Source: Fibrella aestuarina BUZ 2 (GTDB taxonomy: Bacteria; Bacteroidota; Bacteroidia; Cytophagales; Spirosomataceae). From it: DNA of 64,000 nt. The notes beneath the pieces were generated by a model. That model was not told the DNA's origin and did not search any database. It saw only the letters and a list, made by a program, of their open reading frames with translations. A program made the position numbers and the translations under genes. Below are positions 18,931 to 27,150 of this stretch, piece after piece (the first letter of the stretch is position 1; the number at the start of each line of letters is the position of its first letter). The DNA lies in contig NC_020054.1 of the NCBI RefSeq assembly GCF_000331105.1, positions 6,203,815 to 6,267,814 on the forward strand, in the 5' to 3' direction.

Positions 18931-18951
18931 GGTGTTCATCTAAAAAACACC
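18931..18951 (+). promoter_or_regulatory. Small hairpin immediately before the methyltransferase start
   Basis: GGTGTT (18931-18936) pairs with AACACC (18946-18951) over a nine-base A-rich loop, three bases before the ATG at 18955. It would place the ribosome-binding region in a weak stem-loop. Chance occurrence of a six-base stem is not excluded. Confidence 0.3.
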
Positions 18952-18954
18952 GAC

Positions 18955-19767
18955 ATGAATCCGAACAAAGCGTTGTGGGAAAAAGGCGATTTTACCCGAA
19001 TTGCCGAGACTATGCGGGAAAGTGGCGAAGCGCTGGTTGGCAAACTGGGTATCACAAAAGACTTCACTATTCTTGATCTGGGCTGCGGCGACGGCACCAC
19101 GGCCATCCCCGCCGCCCAACTTGGCGCAACCGTCCTGGGCGTCGATATCGCCCGGAACCTCGTTGATGCCGGTAACAGGCGGGCCGAAGCAGCCGGCCTC
19201 GCCAACTGTCGGTTTCAGGAAGGCGACGCCATCGACCTGAGCGGCCTCAACGATCAATCATCCGATCTGGTTATCAGCATCTTTGGTGCCATGTTTGCCC
19301 CAGACCCGTTTGCTGTGGCGCGGGAGATGGTCCGCGTGACCCGCCCGGGTGGGCGCATTGTTATGGGGAACTGGATCCCGGGTGACCCCACGGTGGTTGC
19401 ACAGACCCTAAAGATTAGCTTTGCTTATACGCCTCCCCCGCCCGAGGGGTTTATCAGTCCCATGTTGTGGGGGTCGGAAGAACACGTTGTCGAGCGCTTC
19501 GGGGCGGCGGGTATAGCCCGTGAACAGATCACCTTCGAGCGGGATACTTTTACGTTTAATGCCCCGTATCCGCCAGCTGAATTCGTAAACGTTTTCAAAA
19601 AATTTTACGGCCCTACCATGAATGCCTTCGAGGCGGCGGAGAAAAATGGCAGAGCCGCAGAATTGCAGCATGAACTGACCGTTTTATTCAACAGTCTCAA
19701 TAAAAGTAATGAGTATGATACGACATGCCTGTCTGCTACGTACCTGCGCGTAACTATCAATCGATAA
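18955..19767 (+). CDS. Class I SAM-dependent methyltransferase
   Basis: Predicted 270-residue cytoplasmic methyltransferase. Motif I is LDLGCGDGTTAIPAAQLGA at about residues 40-58. The acidic end of strand 2 is VLGVDIARN, motif II is DLVISIFGAMFAPDPF, and motif post-II is VRVTRPGGRIVMGNW. This is the UbiE/Methyltransf_11-like pattern. Target not identifiable. The gene is isolated between the esterase and a small unknown gene. Its 3' part is less GC-rich than its surroundings. Confidence 0.85.
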   Translation: MNPNKALWEKGDFTRIAETMRESGEALVGKLGITKDFTILDLGCGDGTTAIPAAQLGATVLGVDIARNLVDAGNRRAEAAGLANCRFQEGDAIDLSGLNDQSSDLVISIFGAMFAPDPFAVAREMVRVTRPGGRIVMGNWIPGDPTVVAQTLKISFAYTPPPPEGFISPMLWGSEEHVVERFGAAGIAREQITFERDTFTFNAPYPPAEFVNVFKKFYGPTMNAFEAAEKNGRAAELQHELTVLFNSLNKSNEYDTTCLSATYLRVTINR

Positions 19768-19957
19768 ACAAGTTGATTATTCTGGCAGTCTATAGTTCGA
19801 GTTATGAATAGCCGCGTTTTTTTCTAATCGTTTGGCGGCTAAAATATCAATGCATGGTCAACATCGCTGGGTTCCACAATTGGGATGCATTGGGTACGTA
19901 GTCAGGTCACCTCCTGTTGTTTTGGCGTACCTTTGCCACGTACCTGACGCCACGCGC

Positions 19958-20365
19958 ATGACGACCAACACGATCTATACTTTATTAATCGACGCGGCCA
20001 CGGAGCAGATTCAGGGCGACTGGACGATCTGCCGCCTCACGGTCCATTTTCTGAGCGACCCCGCCAACCATGCCACCGACATCGAGTTTGCCGGCACGTA
20101 CCTGGACCCAACCGGCGAAGACCACCCACTTACGACCGACTTTGCCGACGAAGTGACGGAGGCCATGCAGCAGCTTTATCAAAACCGGAAACGCGACGGC
20201 CATCCCCGCGCCAACGTGCTTCAGGTCGACTTTTCGCCATCGGGCCAATTCACCACGGCCTACTCTTGGGATCAGGAAATGCAGGACGAAGACGAGCATT
20301 TCAGCAACGGCGGCACCGCCAAAGAATGGGAGGCTATCCGCGCCGCCAAATACGGGAATCCTTAA
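19958..20365 (+). CDS. Small acidic protein of unknown function (YezG-like?)
   Basis: A 135-residue, strongly acidic protein. I chose the ATG at 19958 (MTTNTIYTLLIDAATEQIQ); the longer frame from 19832 has an unlikely composition. The C-terminal half (DEVTEAMQQLYQNRKRDG, VLQVDFSPSGQFTTAYSWDQE) faintly resembles the YezG/DUF600 immunity-type proteins that guard against polymorphic toxins, but no toxin gene is nearby. No signal peptide or membrane segment. A long inverted repeat begins 9 bases after the stop. Confidence 0.6.
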   Translation: MTTNTIYTLLIDAATEQIQGDWTICRLTVHFLSDPANHATDIEFAGTYLDPTGEDHPLTTDFADEVTEAMQQLYQNRKRDGHPRANVLQVDFSPSGQFTTAYSWDQEMQDEDEHFSNGGTAKEWEAIRAAKYGNP

Positions 20366-20374
20366 ACGCAAAGT

Positions 20375-20465
20375 GCGCCAAGGAAACGCGAAGGGCGCAA
20401 CGAGTTTTTGGCAGAATAGATGTCTGTCATAAAAACTCGTTGCGCCCTTCGCGTTTCCTTGGCGC
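20375..20465. repeat. Perfect 35-bp inverted repeat between convergent genes
   Basis: Bases 20375-20409 and 20431-20465 are exact reverse complements (35 bp each) around a 21-base loop. The arms end in an A5/T5 run at the loop side. The element lies between the small acidic protein gene and metG, which converge, so it could act as a bidirectional terminator. It could also be a mobile palindromic repeat, since the sequence type (repeated GCGC, AAGG and AAAC words) recalls dispersed intergenic repeats in other bacteria. Confidence 0.9.
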
Positions 20466-20482
20466 GCTTCGCCTTCAGCTAC

Positions 20483-22627
20483 TTACGATACCGTCCCGCC
20501 GTTCCAGACCGCTTTGTGCGGCGGCAGCAAGGCCAGGGAGCCGTCGGCGTCTTCGGCCATCAGGATCATCCCCTGCGACTCCTGCCCCATCATCTTGCGG
20601 GGAGCCAGGTTGGCCAGGAACGTCACCTGCTGCCCAATCAGCTCTTCGGGCGTGAAATGCTTGGCAATCCCGCTCAGGATCTGCCGGCCGCCCATGCCAT
20701 CATCTACGCGCAGCTTCAGCAGTTTATCGCTTTTTGGCACACGCTCGGCTTCGGTGATAGTGCCGATGCGGATGTCAAGTTTCACGAAGTCATCATACGT
20801 GATGGTGTCTTTCGGGGCAGGAATGGTCGTTTCAGCGGCCTGTTCGAGCGCCTCGGGCGTACCATCGGTGGGGGCGCCCGAAATCGGGGCACCGGCGTTG
20901 TCGATTGCGTTCATTGCTTTGGTTTTGTTGAGTTTATCGATCTGAAGTTGAATGAAATCGTCTTCGAGTTTGGCGAAGAGCAATTCGGCCGGGGCCAGCT
21001 GGGTGCCCTCCACCAGCAGATCGGCGCGGCCCGCGTTGGTCCAGTCGAGCTTTCGGTCGGGGCTTGCCATCAGGTTAAGCTGAGCGCGGAGCTTTTCGGC
21101 CGTAAACGGCAGGAAGGGCTCGCACAGAATCGCCAGGTTGGCCGCAATCTGCAGCGCCCGGTTCAGCACTGTGTTGGCCCGTTGCGGGTCGGTTTTGGCG
21201 ACCTTCCAGGGTTCGGTTTCGGCAAAATACTTGTTGCCCAGCCGCGCCACGTCGAGCAGCAAGCCCAACGCCTCCCGAAACCGGTACTGCTCGATGGCCT
21301 GCCCGATCCGGTCGGGATACTGCGCCAGTTCGTCAAGCAATGCATGGTCCAGCGCCAGTTGGGTTTCGTCGTCAGACACCGATGTACCTGGCACCACGCC
21401 CCCGTTGAACTTGTGCGTGAGCACCACCGCCCGGTTGACGAAGTTGCCCAGAATAGCCACCAGTTCCGAATTGTTGCGGGTCTGGAAGTCTTTCCACGTA
21501 AACTCCGAATCTTTGGTTTCGGGCGCGTTGGCCGTCAATACGTACCGCAGCACATCCTGTTTGCCGGGCAGGTCGTCGAGGTATTCGTGCAGCCAGACCG
21601 CCCAGTTGCGCGACGTGCTAATCTTGTCGCCTTCGAGGTTCATAAACTCGTTGGCAGGTACGTTATCGGCCAGAATCAGGCTCCCTTCGGCCATGAGCAT
21701 GGCGGGGAAAATGATGCAGTGGAAGACGATGTTATCCTTCCCGATGAAGTGCACCAGCTTGGTATTCTGATCTTTCCAGTACAGCTCCCAGTCGCGGCCC
21801 TGCTCGGCGGCCCATTCTTTGGTCATGGAAATGTAGCCGATGGGGGCGTCGAACCACACGTACAGCACCTTGCCGTCGGCATCGGGTAGTGGCACCTTAA
21901 TGCCCCAATCGAGGTCGCGGGTCATGGCGCGCGGGCGAAGGCCCTCTTTTAGCCACGACTGGCACTGCCCAAACACGTTCGTTTTCCACTCGGTATGGCT
22001 GTTTACGTAGGCCTCGATATCGGGCTGCATCCGATCGAGGGGCAGGTTCCAGTTTTTGGTTTGCCGTTTTACGGGTTTCGAGCCGGAAAGCGTCGAGTGG
22101 GGCTCAATCAGTTCGTTCGGGCTGAGGGCCGTACCGCAGCGTTCGCACTGATCGCCGTAGGCATTGGGGTTGGCGCAGACGGGGCACGTACCCACGATGT
22201 AGCGGTCGGCCAGAAACTGGTTGGCCACTTCGTCGAAATACTGCTCGGTTACTTCCTCGTCGAAATAGCCTTTGTCGTACAGTGTCGTGAAGAACTGCTG
22301 CGACGTTTCGTGATGAACCGGGTTTGACGTGCGCGAGTAGATATCGAACGAGATGCCAAACTGCTCAAACGAGTCTTTGATCTGCGTGTAATACTTATCG
22401 ACCACCTGCTGCGGCGTCATGCCCTCTTTTTTGGCCCGGATGGTGATGGGTACGCCGTGCTCGTCGGTACCGGAGATAAACGCCACATCGCGGCCCGTGC
22501 TGCGGAGGTAGCGCACATAGATGTCGGCGGGCAGGTAGCAACCCGCCAAATGACCGATGTGGATCGGCCCGTTGGCGTAGATGAGCGCCGCCGTAACGGT
22601 AAATCGTTGTGGATTTTCGAGGGGCAT
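20483..22627 (-). CDS. metG: Methionyl-tRNA synthetase with C-terminal tRNA-binding domain
   Basis: Predicted 714-residue class I aminoacyl-tRNA synthetase that charges tRNA-Met. It shows the HIGH motif ([17 protein letters not shown] at about 20-36), the FISGTDEHG segment, a zinc knuckle CPVC...CERC at about 145-163, the KMSKS-equivalent [12 protein letters not shown], and a C-terminal EMAP/Trbp111-like domain ([52 protein letters not shown]) that supports dimerisation and tRNA binding. The start at 22627 removes 35 upstream residues unlike the family. Confidence 0.97.
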   Translation of the reverse strand: MPLENPQRFTVTAALIYANGPIHIGHLAGCYLPADIYVRYLRSTGRDVAFISGTDEHGVPITIRAKKEGMTPQQVVDKYYTQIKDSFEQFGISFDIYSRTSNPVHHETSQQFFTTLYDKGYFDEEVTEQYFDEVANQFLADRYIVGTCPVCANPNAYGDQCERCGTALSPNELIEPHSTLSGSKPVKRQTKNWNLPLDRMQPDIEAYVNSHTEWKTNVFGQCQSWLKEGLRPRAMTRDLDWGIKVPLPDADGKVLYVWFDAPIGYISMTKEWAAEQGRDWELYWKDQNTKLVHFIGKDNIVFHCIIFPAMLMAEGSLILADNVPANEFMNLEGDKISTSRNWAVWLHEYLDDLPGKQDVLRYVLTANAPETKDSEFTWKDFQTRNNSELVAILGNFVNRAVVLTHKFNGGVVPGTSVSDDETQLALDHALLDELAQYPDRIGQAIEQYRFREALGLLLDVARLGNKYFAETEPWKVAKTDPQRANTVLNRALQIAANLAILCEPFLPFTAEKLRAQLNLMASPDRKLDWTNAGRADLLVEGTQLAPAELLFAKLEDDFIQLQIDKLNKTKAMNAIDNAGAPISGAPTDGTPEALEQAAETTIPAPKDTITYDDFVKLDIRIGTITEAERVPKSDKLLKLRVDDGMGGRQILSGIAKHFTPEELIGQQVTFLANLAPRKMMGQESQGMILMAEDADGSLALLPPHKAVWNGGTVS

Positions 22628-22890
22628 ATCAGACCGTTTAACATTCGCGGTGTAGCATTTGGCGCTGTTCGTAAACGAACCCGCGTTAAACACCAGCCAA
22701 CAAACGTCAAACTCATTTTCGTTGGGCCGCAAAATTAGCCAATTCAGGCGCTAACTGGTTACGTCGCCCCGGCGGATTCACGCCTTTATCCTGATTCGGT
22801 AACGTACCAAGACACACCCGACGGTAAAGGCGCGTTGCTGACGTATCCATTTCGAGAAATCGGGATTGATTTTGTCAATACTACTTAAAA

Positions 22891-22908
22891 ATACTGTCCA
22901 GACAGTAT
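22891..22908 (+). promoter_or_regulatory. 18-bp palindromic operator candidate upstream of the response regulator
   Basis: ATACTGTC CA GACAGTAT is a perfect 8+2+8 palindrome. It is centred about 40-45 bases upstream of the start site expected from the -7 element at 22931, a usual place for an activator. A related half-sequence AGTATACAG occurs near 22956. The neighbouring NarL-type regulator is the obvious candidate to bind it. Confidence 0.55.
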
Positions 22909-22930
22909 ACGGCTAACTCACTCAGGTTCA

Positions 22931-22938
22931 TACATTTG
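22931..22938 (+). promoter_or_regulatory. -7 promoter element of the regulator operon
   Basis: TACATTTG exactly fits the Bacteroidota -7 consensus TAnnTTTG. No good -33 TTTG is present at the usual 19-21 base distance; the palindrome at 22891-22908 ends 22 bases upstream, so the promoter may need an activator. Confidence 0.5.
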
Positions 22939-22992
22939 CTCAGCTACTAACCATGTAGTATACAGTCCCTTCCCTTTGCTCTACCTACTCCA

Positions 22993-23652
22993 ATGGCACC
23001 CATCCACATCTTAGTTGCCGACGATCACCCGATTGTTGCCGATGGCCTGCGCATGCTCCTCGAATCAGTCGACGGGTTCGAGGTAGTCGGCACGGTGTAT
23101 AATGGCTGGCAGGCACTGAACTTCATCACGACCAACCCGGTCGATGTGGTCCTGACCGATTACCAGATGCCCGTGTTATCGGGGTTGGCGATGGCCAGTA
23201 AAGCGCGGGAACGCGATCTGAAAACCCGCCTTATCATGCTCACCATGAACGAGGACCCGCAGTGCATCCGCGATGCGCTTGAAGTGGGCATGGCCGGGTA
23301 CGTGGTGAAAAGCGCCGAAAAGCCTGAGCTCATCAAGGCGATCCGGTCGGTACACGCGGGCGAACGCTACCTCAGCAGCCGCATTCAACGGCAGCTTGCC
23401 GAATCAGACAAACCCCGCCCGACGGATGAGCCCACGACCCTCGACGAAGTGGCCGCCCTTACCAGACGGGAGCTGGAAATTCTGAAACTGATTACCGACG
23501 GCCTCACCAACATCGAAATTGGCGAACAGCTCTACATCAGCAGCACGACAGTCGAAACCCACCGCCGCAACCTGATGAAAAAGGTGGGCGTCAGCACCGC
23601 TATCGGTCTCATGCGCTGGAGCCTCCGCCACGGCCTCGTCAATGGCCTTTAA
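22993..23652 (+). CDS. NarL/FixJ-family response regulator
   Basis: Predicted 219-residue transcription factor. The receiver domain spans residues 1-120, with the phospho-acceptor Asp at residue 56 (VVLTDYQMPVLSG), the acidic pair in ILVADDHPIVADGL and the conserved Lys in AGYVVKSAEKPE. A LuxR-type helix-turn-helix follows at about 150-212 (LTRRELEILKLITDGLTNIEIGEQLYISSTTVETHRRNL). It is the first gene of a three-gene run leading to the kinase/HopA1/LanC-like fusion. The likely partner kinase is the HisKA_3 protein at 27151-29040. Confidence 0.95.
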   Translation: MAPIHILVADDHPIVADGLRMLLESVDGFEVVGTVYNGWQALNFITTNPVDVVLTDYQMPVLSGLAMASKARERDLKTRLIMLTMNEDPQCIRDALEVGMAGYVVKSAEKPELIKAIRSVHAGERYLSSRIQRQLAESDKPRPTDEPTTLDEVAALTRRELEILKLITDGLTNIEIGEQLYISSTTVETHRRNLMKKVGVSTAIGLMRWSLRHGLVNGL

Positions 23653-23677
23653 CAACAGCACACTAACGCGTACCTTC

Positions 23678-24187
23678 ATGACACTCACCCAGGTTACCTC
23701 TATCGACGAAGTTGTCAAATTCTTCTCTGCTAATCCCCACGACAGGCAACCCGCCCCCGCAGACGTCGTGGAATTAGTAGCCTCTACGAAACCCGTCGAG
23801 CCCAATAATACACTTTACTGGGACGTTTGGCGAACCGATTACGCCAACAACACAACCCGATACCCATTTATCAGTGGCCAAGCGCAACTAATGCTGAGCC
23901 GACAGATCAAGATTGGCAATGATCCGTTTTCGGCAACCCTCATTTTTCCTTTTGATCTCACCGTCACTATCGCCAAGGTAGTAATCGATCAGCAGAAGGA
24001 TGAGATGACGATATGGGTGTACAAAAGCGCCCGTTACTGGCAGTACATCCGTAGCCTGGGGCGGTCTGTGGCCCGGGTCTTCGAAGATTTCCGCCCTGAT
24101 AGCCTGACCATTGGCATTCAACTGTTGGCCCAAATGGATTCGCAGACGCCGAGCCACACCGAAACAGCCGCCGCGCAGCCTGACTAA
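23678..24187 (+). CDS. Unknown 169-residue protein encoded before the fusion enzyme
   Basis: I do not recognise a family. The start at 23678 (MTLTQVTSIDEV) lies 25 bases after the response-regulator stop, and the stop lies 29 bases before the next start, so the gene is inside the operon. The protein has no signal peptide, no clear membrane helix and no cysteine. The middle (YPFISGQAQLMLSRQIKIG, ATLIFPFDLTVTIAKVVID) looks beta-rich, followed by an amphipathic helix (WQYIRSLGRSVARVFEDF) and a Ser/Thr/Gln-rich tail. The lack of Cys argues against a lanthipeptide precursor; a partner or chaperone role is a guess. Confidence 0.75.
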   Translation: MTLTQVTSIDEVVKFFSANPHDRQPAPADVVELVASTKPVEPNNTLYWDVWRTDYANNTTRYPFISGQAQLMLSRQIKIGNDPFSATLIFPFDLTVTIAKVVIDQQKDEMTIWVYKSARYWQYIRSLGRSVARVFEDFRPDSLTIGIQLLAQMDSQTPSHTETAAAQPD

Positions 24188-24216
24188 ACACCACTCATCT
24201 TCAGCCTGTTTAAACG

Positions 24217-27141
24217 ATGTTATTTTCTGGTTATCAGTTGGGGATTCATTTGCTCAACTCCACCTCTGAGTCGGTTTTGCTCGACCGGGCAGCCGTCGTT
24301 AAAGGGGATGAACGGGTTGACGTCTACGAGGCTCGGCTCAATTCGGTTAAGCCTACCCGAAACAGCACCTTTACGGTTGGCGGTCCGGTCGGCAGTACGT
24401 CGACCCGCTTTCTGGTCAAGCAACCGCAATTCAACGAAGCCGGGATGCTCTCCAGCCTGCGTAATGAAGTGTACATCCTTCAGTTATTACAGGCCGCCAA
24501 GATCAAGCAAGCTGACCTGTTTGTCGGTTTCGATCGGTTTCAATACCTGCTTTTTCAGCAAAGCATTGACGGTATCACCCTCAATGCAAACGCGTTGCCA
24601 CAAACGGATGTCCTGGTCAGGCTGTGCCGCCAGCTTGGGCCGCTGCTGTCTCAGGTTCACGCCATCAACCTCAAAGCCCTCGAGACACCCAAGCAGAACA
24701 GCGAGGATGCAGACAAACCGGCTCAATGGCCTAACCAGTTTGGTTACCGGAAACCGCTTTTCTTCGTATTGGCCATCCGCGACCTGAACGATCTGCTAGC
24801 CAATAACCCCAATCTGAACCAACAGGAAGTCATTCACCGGCTGACTAGGGAACGAAAAGAAGATGACCCGGAAAATGGCGAGCAGTATACCACCCTATTG
24901 AAGACTATTCAGACATGTACCTGGGAGCAGCACGCCCTGATTCATTACGACTTCAAGCTGGAGCACCTGCTGCTTAGCGATCAAAACGACATTAATGCCC
25001 TGATCGACTGGGAAATGGCCGACCTTGGTGATATTCACTGGGATCTGGCAACCGTTTGGTACGAGCTGCTGCGGCCGTTTATGATTACGAGTCGCCCGGT
25101 TGATACCGTCTTTCGAGCTAGTCTTGAACCGCTGAATCAATTGCTGGCCACTTACCAGTTTGCCGCCCCTGTCGATGTCTTCAAGCTAAGGCAGTTTCTG
25201 GGGATTGTGTTACTTCAGAAGTGTTTTTACAGCGCCCTGGGCGATGACCTCGAACTGGATCGGGGCCGCCAGTGGCTCGACCTCGCCGATACGCTACTGA
25301 CCACGAAAGGATCGGCCTCACTCCCCGACCCGCTGCCCAGCCAACCAACCCACTTTACCATAAAGCTGGCTGCCCCTCCGCAAAATCGTCCTTCGCGCCA
25401 CATCAACCCAAACAGCACCCGCGGGTCTTTGGGTGACGTTGATGAGCTGGTGAACACGTTGATCGAGCGACACGACGACATTTTATTGAAGGGACTACCA
25501 CTACGCGAGTTTATTTACCAATGGTACAACGGGAATCTCGACCGCCCGCTCGAAACGTCGGCCAAAGCGGAGATTGCCAAGCCGCCCCGGGTTGGTAACG
25601 AAATTCTGCTCGAAGATTATTGGTGGCGGGTCGAAGGTGTTTCGAGAAGCAACAACCAAGTGATCCGGAAAAGCAGTTGCCGACGGATGGCCACGCCCGG
25701 TACGTTTGTTTACCTGAGCCATGACGCCCGCAATCTACAGACGGGGGTAGCTTCCTACGTGAAGCACATCTTCCCCAATTTTGTCGTGCGGCCCAACGAC
25801 GCCCGCGACGACCGCAACGACCTGTGGGTGAATGGGTTACTGCAACTCCCGCAGGACTTCGCCAACTGGGTTCGCTTTTACTTCAATCTGAAAGGTAATT
25901 TCGACGGTATCAACCTCTTCATCGACACCCTGTCGGCCAAACTGAACGAACGGCAGATTCCCTTCCAGTTGAAGTTGCGTAACTCGCTGGCCAGCTACAC
26001 CCGTTCCGACTCAGCCATCCTGTTTATTCACCGTCAGCACACCAGCGCGGCCCTCGATTCGATCACCTACACGTATCACGTGCTTAGTAAGGCCGGGTTT
26101 ATTGATGACTCAGCATCGCCCAAGTTCACAAAAACGATCGGTGCGTTTGGCGGATTGTCATATGCCGAGAATCCGCCTCATGCAACCCTGAGTTTCGGCA
26201 CGTGGCGCGCTCAGTTGATTGCAGAAGCCATCGGAGATGATTTTTTAGCGACGACAATACCCGCCAGCTCGATACCGTCTTTACGGAAGCAGCTCAAGGA
26301 GAAAATCACCGACACGCTTCAGCGTGAAGGCTTCAACGTCTTTGAACTGTATCGCAATCCGTTCCCCAGCGAAGGCGAGTTCAAATACCGGATTGATAAG
26401 TTTGCTGACAGGCTTGAAACTCCCGCCCTGCTGGATGTGGGCCTGGGTACGTCGATCACGTTTCTACCCCAGCAACGTTTTTTGAAAGCGGCCCGCGACG
26501 TTGGCTTTACCCTCTGCCGGGAAGCCGTCTGGTACGGCGACGCCTGTACGTGGTTCTGCTTCCAGAAAGACGAAGCGGGTGCTTACCTATTCGCAACGGC
26601 AACACGGGCAGAGCAGCTAGGCATTGCCTTGTTTCTTGCCCAATTGGCGCTACTCTGCCCCCAGGAGCGCATCTTCGTCGAATGCCTGCGGGGCTGTTTT
26701 CCCGACTACTCTGAGCCACTTAAGGAATGCATCGAAAAAATCGTAGACGCGATTCGTAACCTGCCCAGCCAGCTTGCCGTTCCCACCACGAATCAGACCG
26801 TCGATTACCTGGTATTGCGGGCGGTACTCTATGGATCGCTAGATGCTGCTGAACGTCGGAAAAGTCTCCCGCTCGCCGAAGCCCTGCTCACTAAGTACAT
26901 AAACCGACGCATGCCCTTTCCCAACGGGTATGTGGTCGATGCCAACAATTTGGTGAGCAGTGAATTTAATCCCACGTTGACTCATGGGCTGGCAGCGTTA
27001 GGCTACTTTTTCCTCCTGTTCGTCGAAAATCCAGACGTAACGATCGAAGACCTTGGAAAACTGTACGACACGTCGAGTTTGCATGGTCTGATCAACTGGC
27101 GAGACGCCTGGCAGTGGAAGCCGTATGAATATTTGCTATAA
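24217..27141 (+). CDS. Kinase / HopA1-like lyase / LanC-like fusion, class V lanthipeptide dehydratase-like
   Basis: A 974-residue cytoplasmic protein with three parts. (1) Residues about 20-370 form an APH-like kinase: Lys68 in RFLVKQ, Glu in LRNEVYILQLL, catalytic HYDFKLEHLLL (His243, Asp245), and metal-binding IDWEMADLGDIHWDLA (Asp264). (2) Residues about 405-700 match the HopA1 family: VRFYFNLKGNFDG near 552, IPFQLKLRN near 581, SDSAILFIHRQ, and SFGTWRAQLIAEAI near 659. (3) Residues about 745-974 resemble the ends of a LanC-like cyclase (VWYGDACTW near 771, GIALFLAQLA at 802, THGLAALGYFF at 922), but the central part with zinc Cys/His ligands is missing. In class V lanthipeptide pathways, Ser/Thr phosphorylation and phosphate elimination use an APH-like kinase and a HopA1-like lyase. 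The same chemistry is inferred here. The N-terminus has no signal peptide. Confidence 0.75.
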   Translation: MLFSGYQLGIHLLNSTSESVLLDRAAVVKGDERVDVYEARLNSVKPTRNSTFTVGGPVGSTSTRFLVKQPQFNEAGMLSSLRNEVYILQLLQAAKIKQADLFVGFDRFQYLLFQQSIDGITLNANALPQTDVLVRLCRQLGPLLSQVHAINLKALETPKQNSEDADKPAQWPNQFGYRKPLFFVLAIRDLNDLLANNPNLNQQEVIHRLTRERKEDDPENGEQYTTLLKTIQTCTWEQHALIHYDFKLEHLLLSDQNDINALIDWEMADLGDIHWDLATVWYELLRPFMITSRPVDTVFRASLEPLNQLLATYQFAAPVDVFKLRQFLGIVLLQKCFYSALGDDLELDRGRQWLDLADTLLTTKGSASLPDPLPSQPTHFTIKLAAPPQNRPSRHINPNSTRGSLGDVDELVNTLIERHDDILLKGLPLREFIYQWYNGNLDRPLETSAKAEIAKPPRVGNEILLEDYWWRVEGVSRSNNQVIRKSSCRRMATPGTFVYLSHDARNLQTGVASYVKHIFPNFVVRPNDARDDRNDLWVNGLLQLPQDFANWVRFYFNLKGNFDGINLFIDTLSAKLNERQIPFQLKLRNSLASYTRSDSAILFIHRQHTSAALDSITYTYHVLSKAGFIDDSASPKFTKTIGAFGGLSYAENPPHATLSFGTWRAQLIAEAIGDDFLATTIPASSIPSLRKQLKEKITDTLQREGFNVFELYRNPFPSEGEFKYRIDKFADRLETPALLDVGLGTSITFLPQQRFLKAARDVGFTLCREAVWYGDACTWFCFQKDEAGAYLFATATRAEQLGIALFLAQLALLCPQERIFVECLRGCFPDYSEPLKECIEKIVDAIRNLPSQLAVPTTNQTVDYLVLRAVLYGSLDAAERRKSLPLAEALLTKYINRRMPFPNGYVVDANNLVSSEFNPTLTHGLAALGYFFLLFVENPDVTIEDLGKLYDTSSLHGLINWRDAWQWKPYEYLL

Positions 27142-27150
27142 GCTAGCCGA

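Larger units (their letters stand above)
22628..22992. other. 365-bp divergent intergenic region
   Basis: The gap lies between the metG start (minus) and the response-regulator start (plus). I see no convincing gene in it. It contains CGCCTTTA and TAAAGGCG as an 8-bp inverted repeat around 22782-22832, the 18-bp palindrome at 22891-22908, and a -7 promoter element at 22931-22938. I looked here for a Cys/Ser/Thr-rich precursor peptide gene and did not find one. Confidence 0.7.

Noticed and set aside
20420..21889. Plus-strand reading frame of 489 codons opposite metG
   Set aside because: Shadow of metG; the beginning also runs through the inverted repeat.
23678..24187. The 169-residue protein as a lanthipeptide precursor
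   Set aside because: No cysteine, no leader/core division and too long; kept as an unknown operon partner.
24217..27141. Reading the HopA1 match as a type III secretion effector
   Set aside because: No type III secretion genes are near, the protein is fused to a kinase and a LanC-like part, and HopA1-like domains are known as lyases in class V lanthipeptide pathways.
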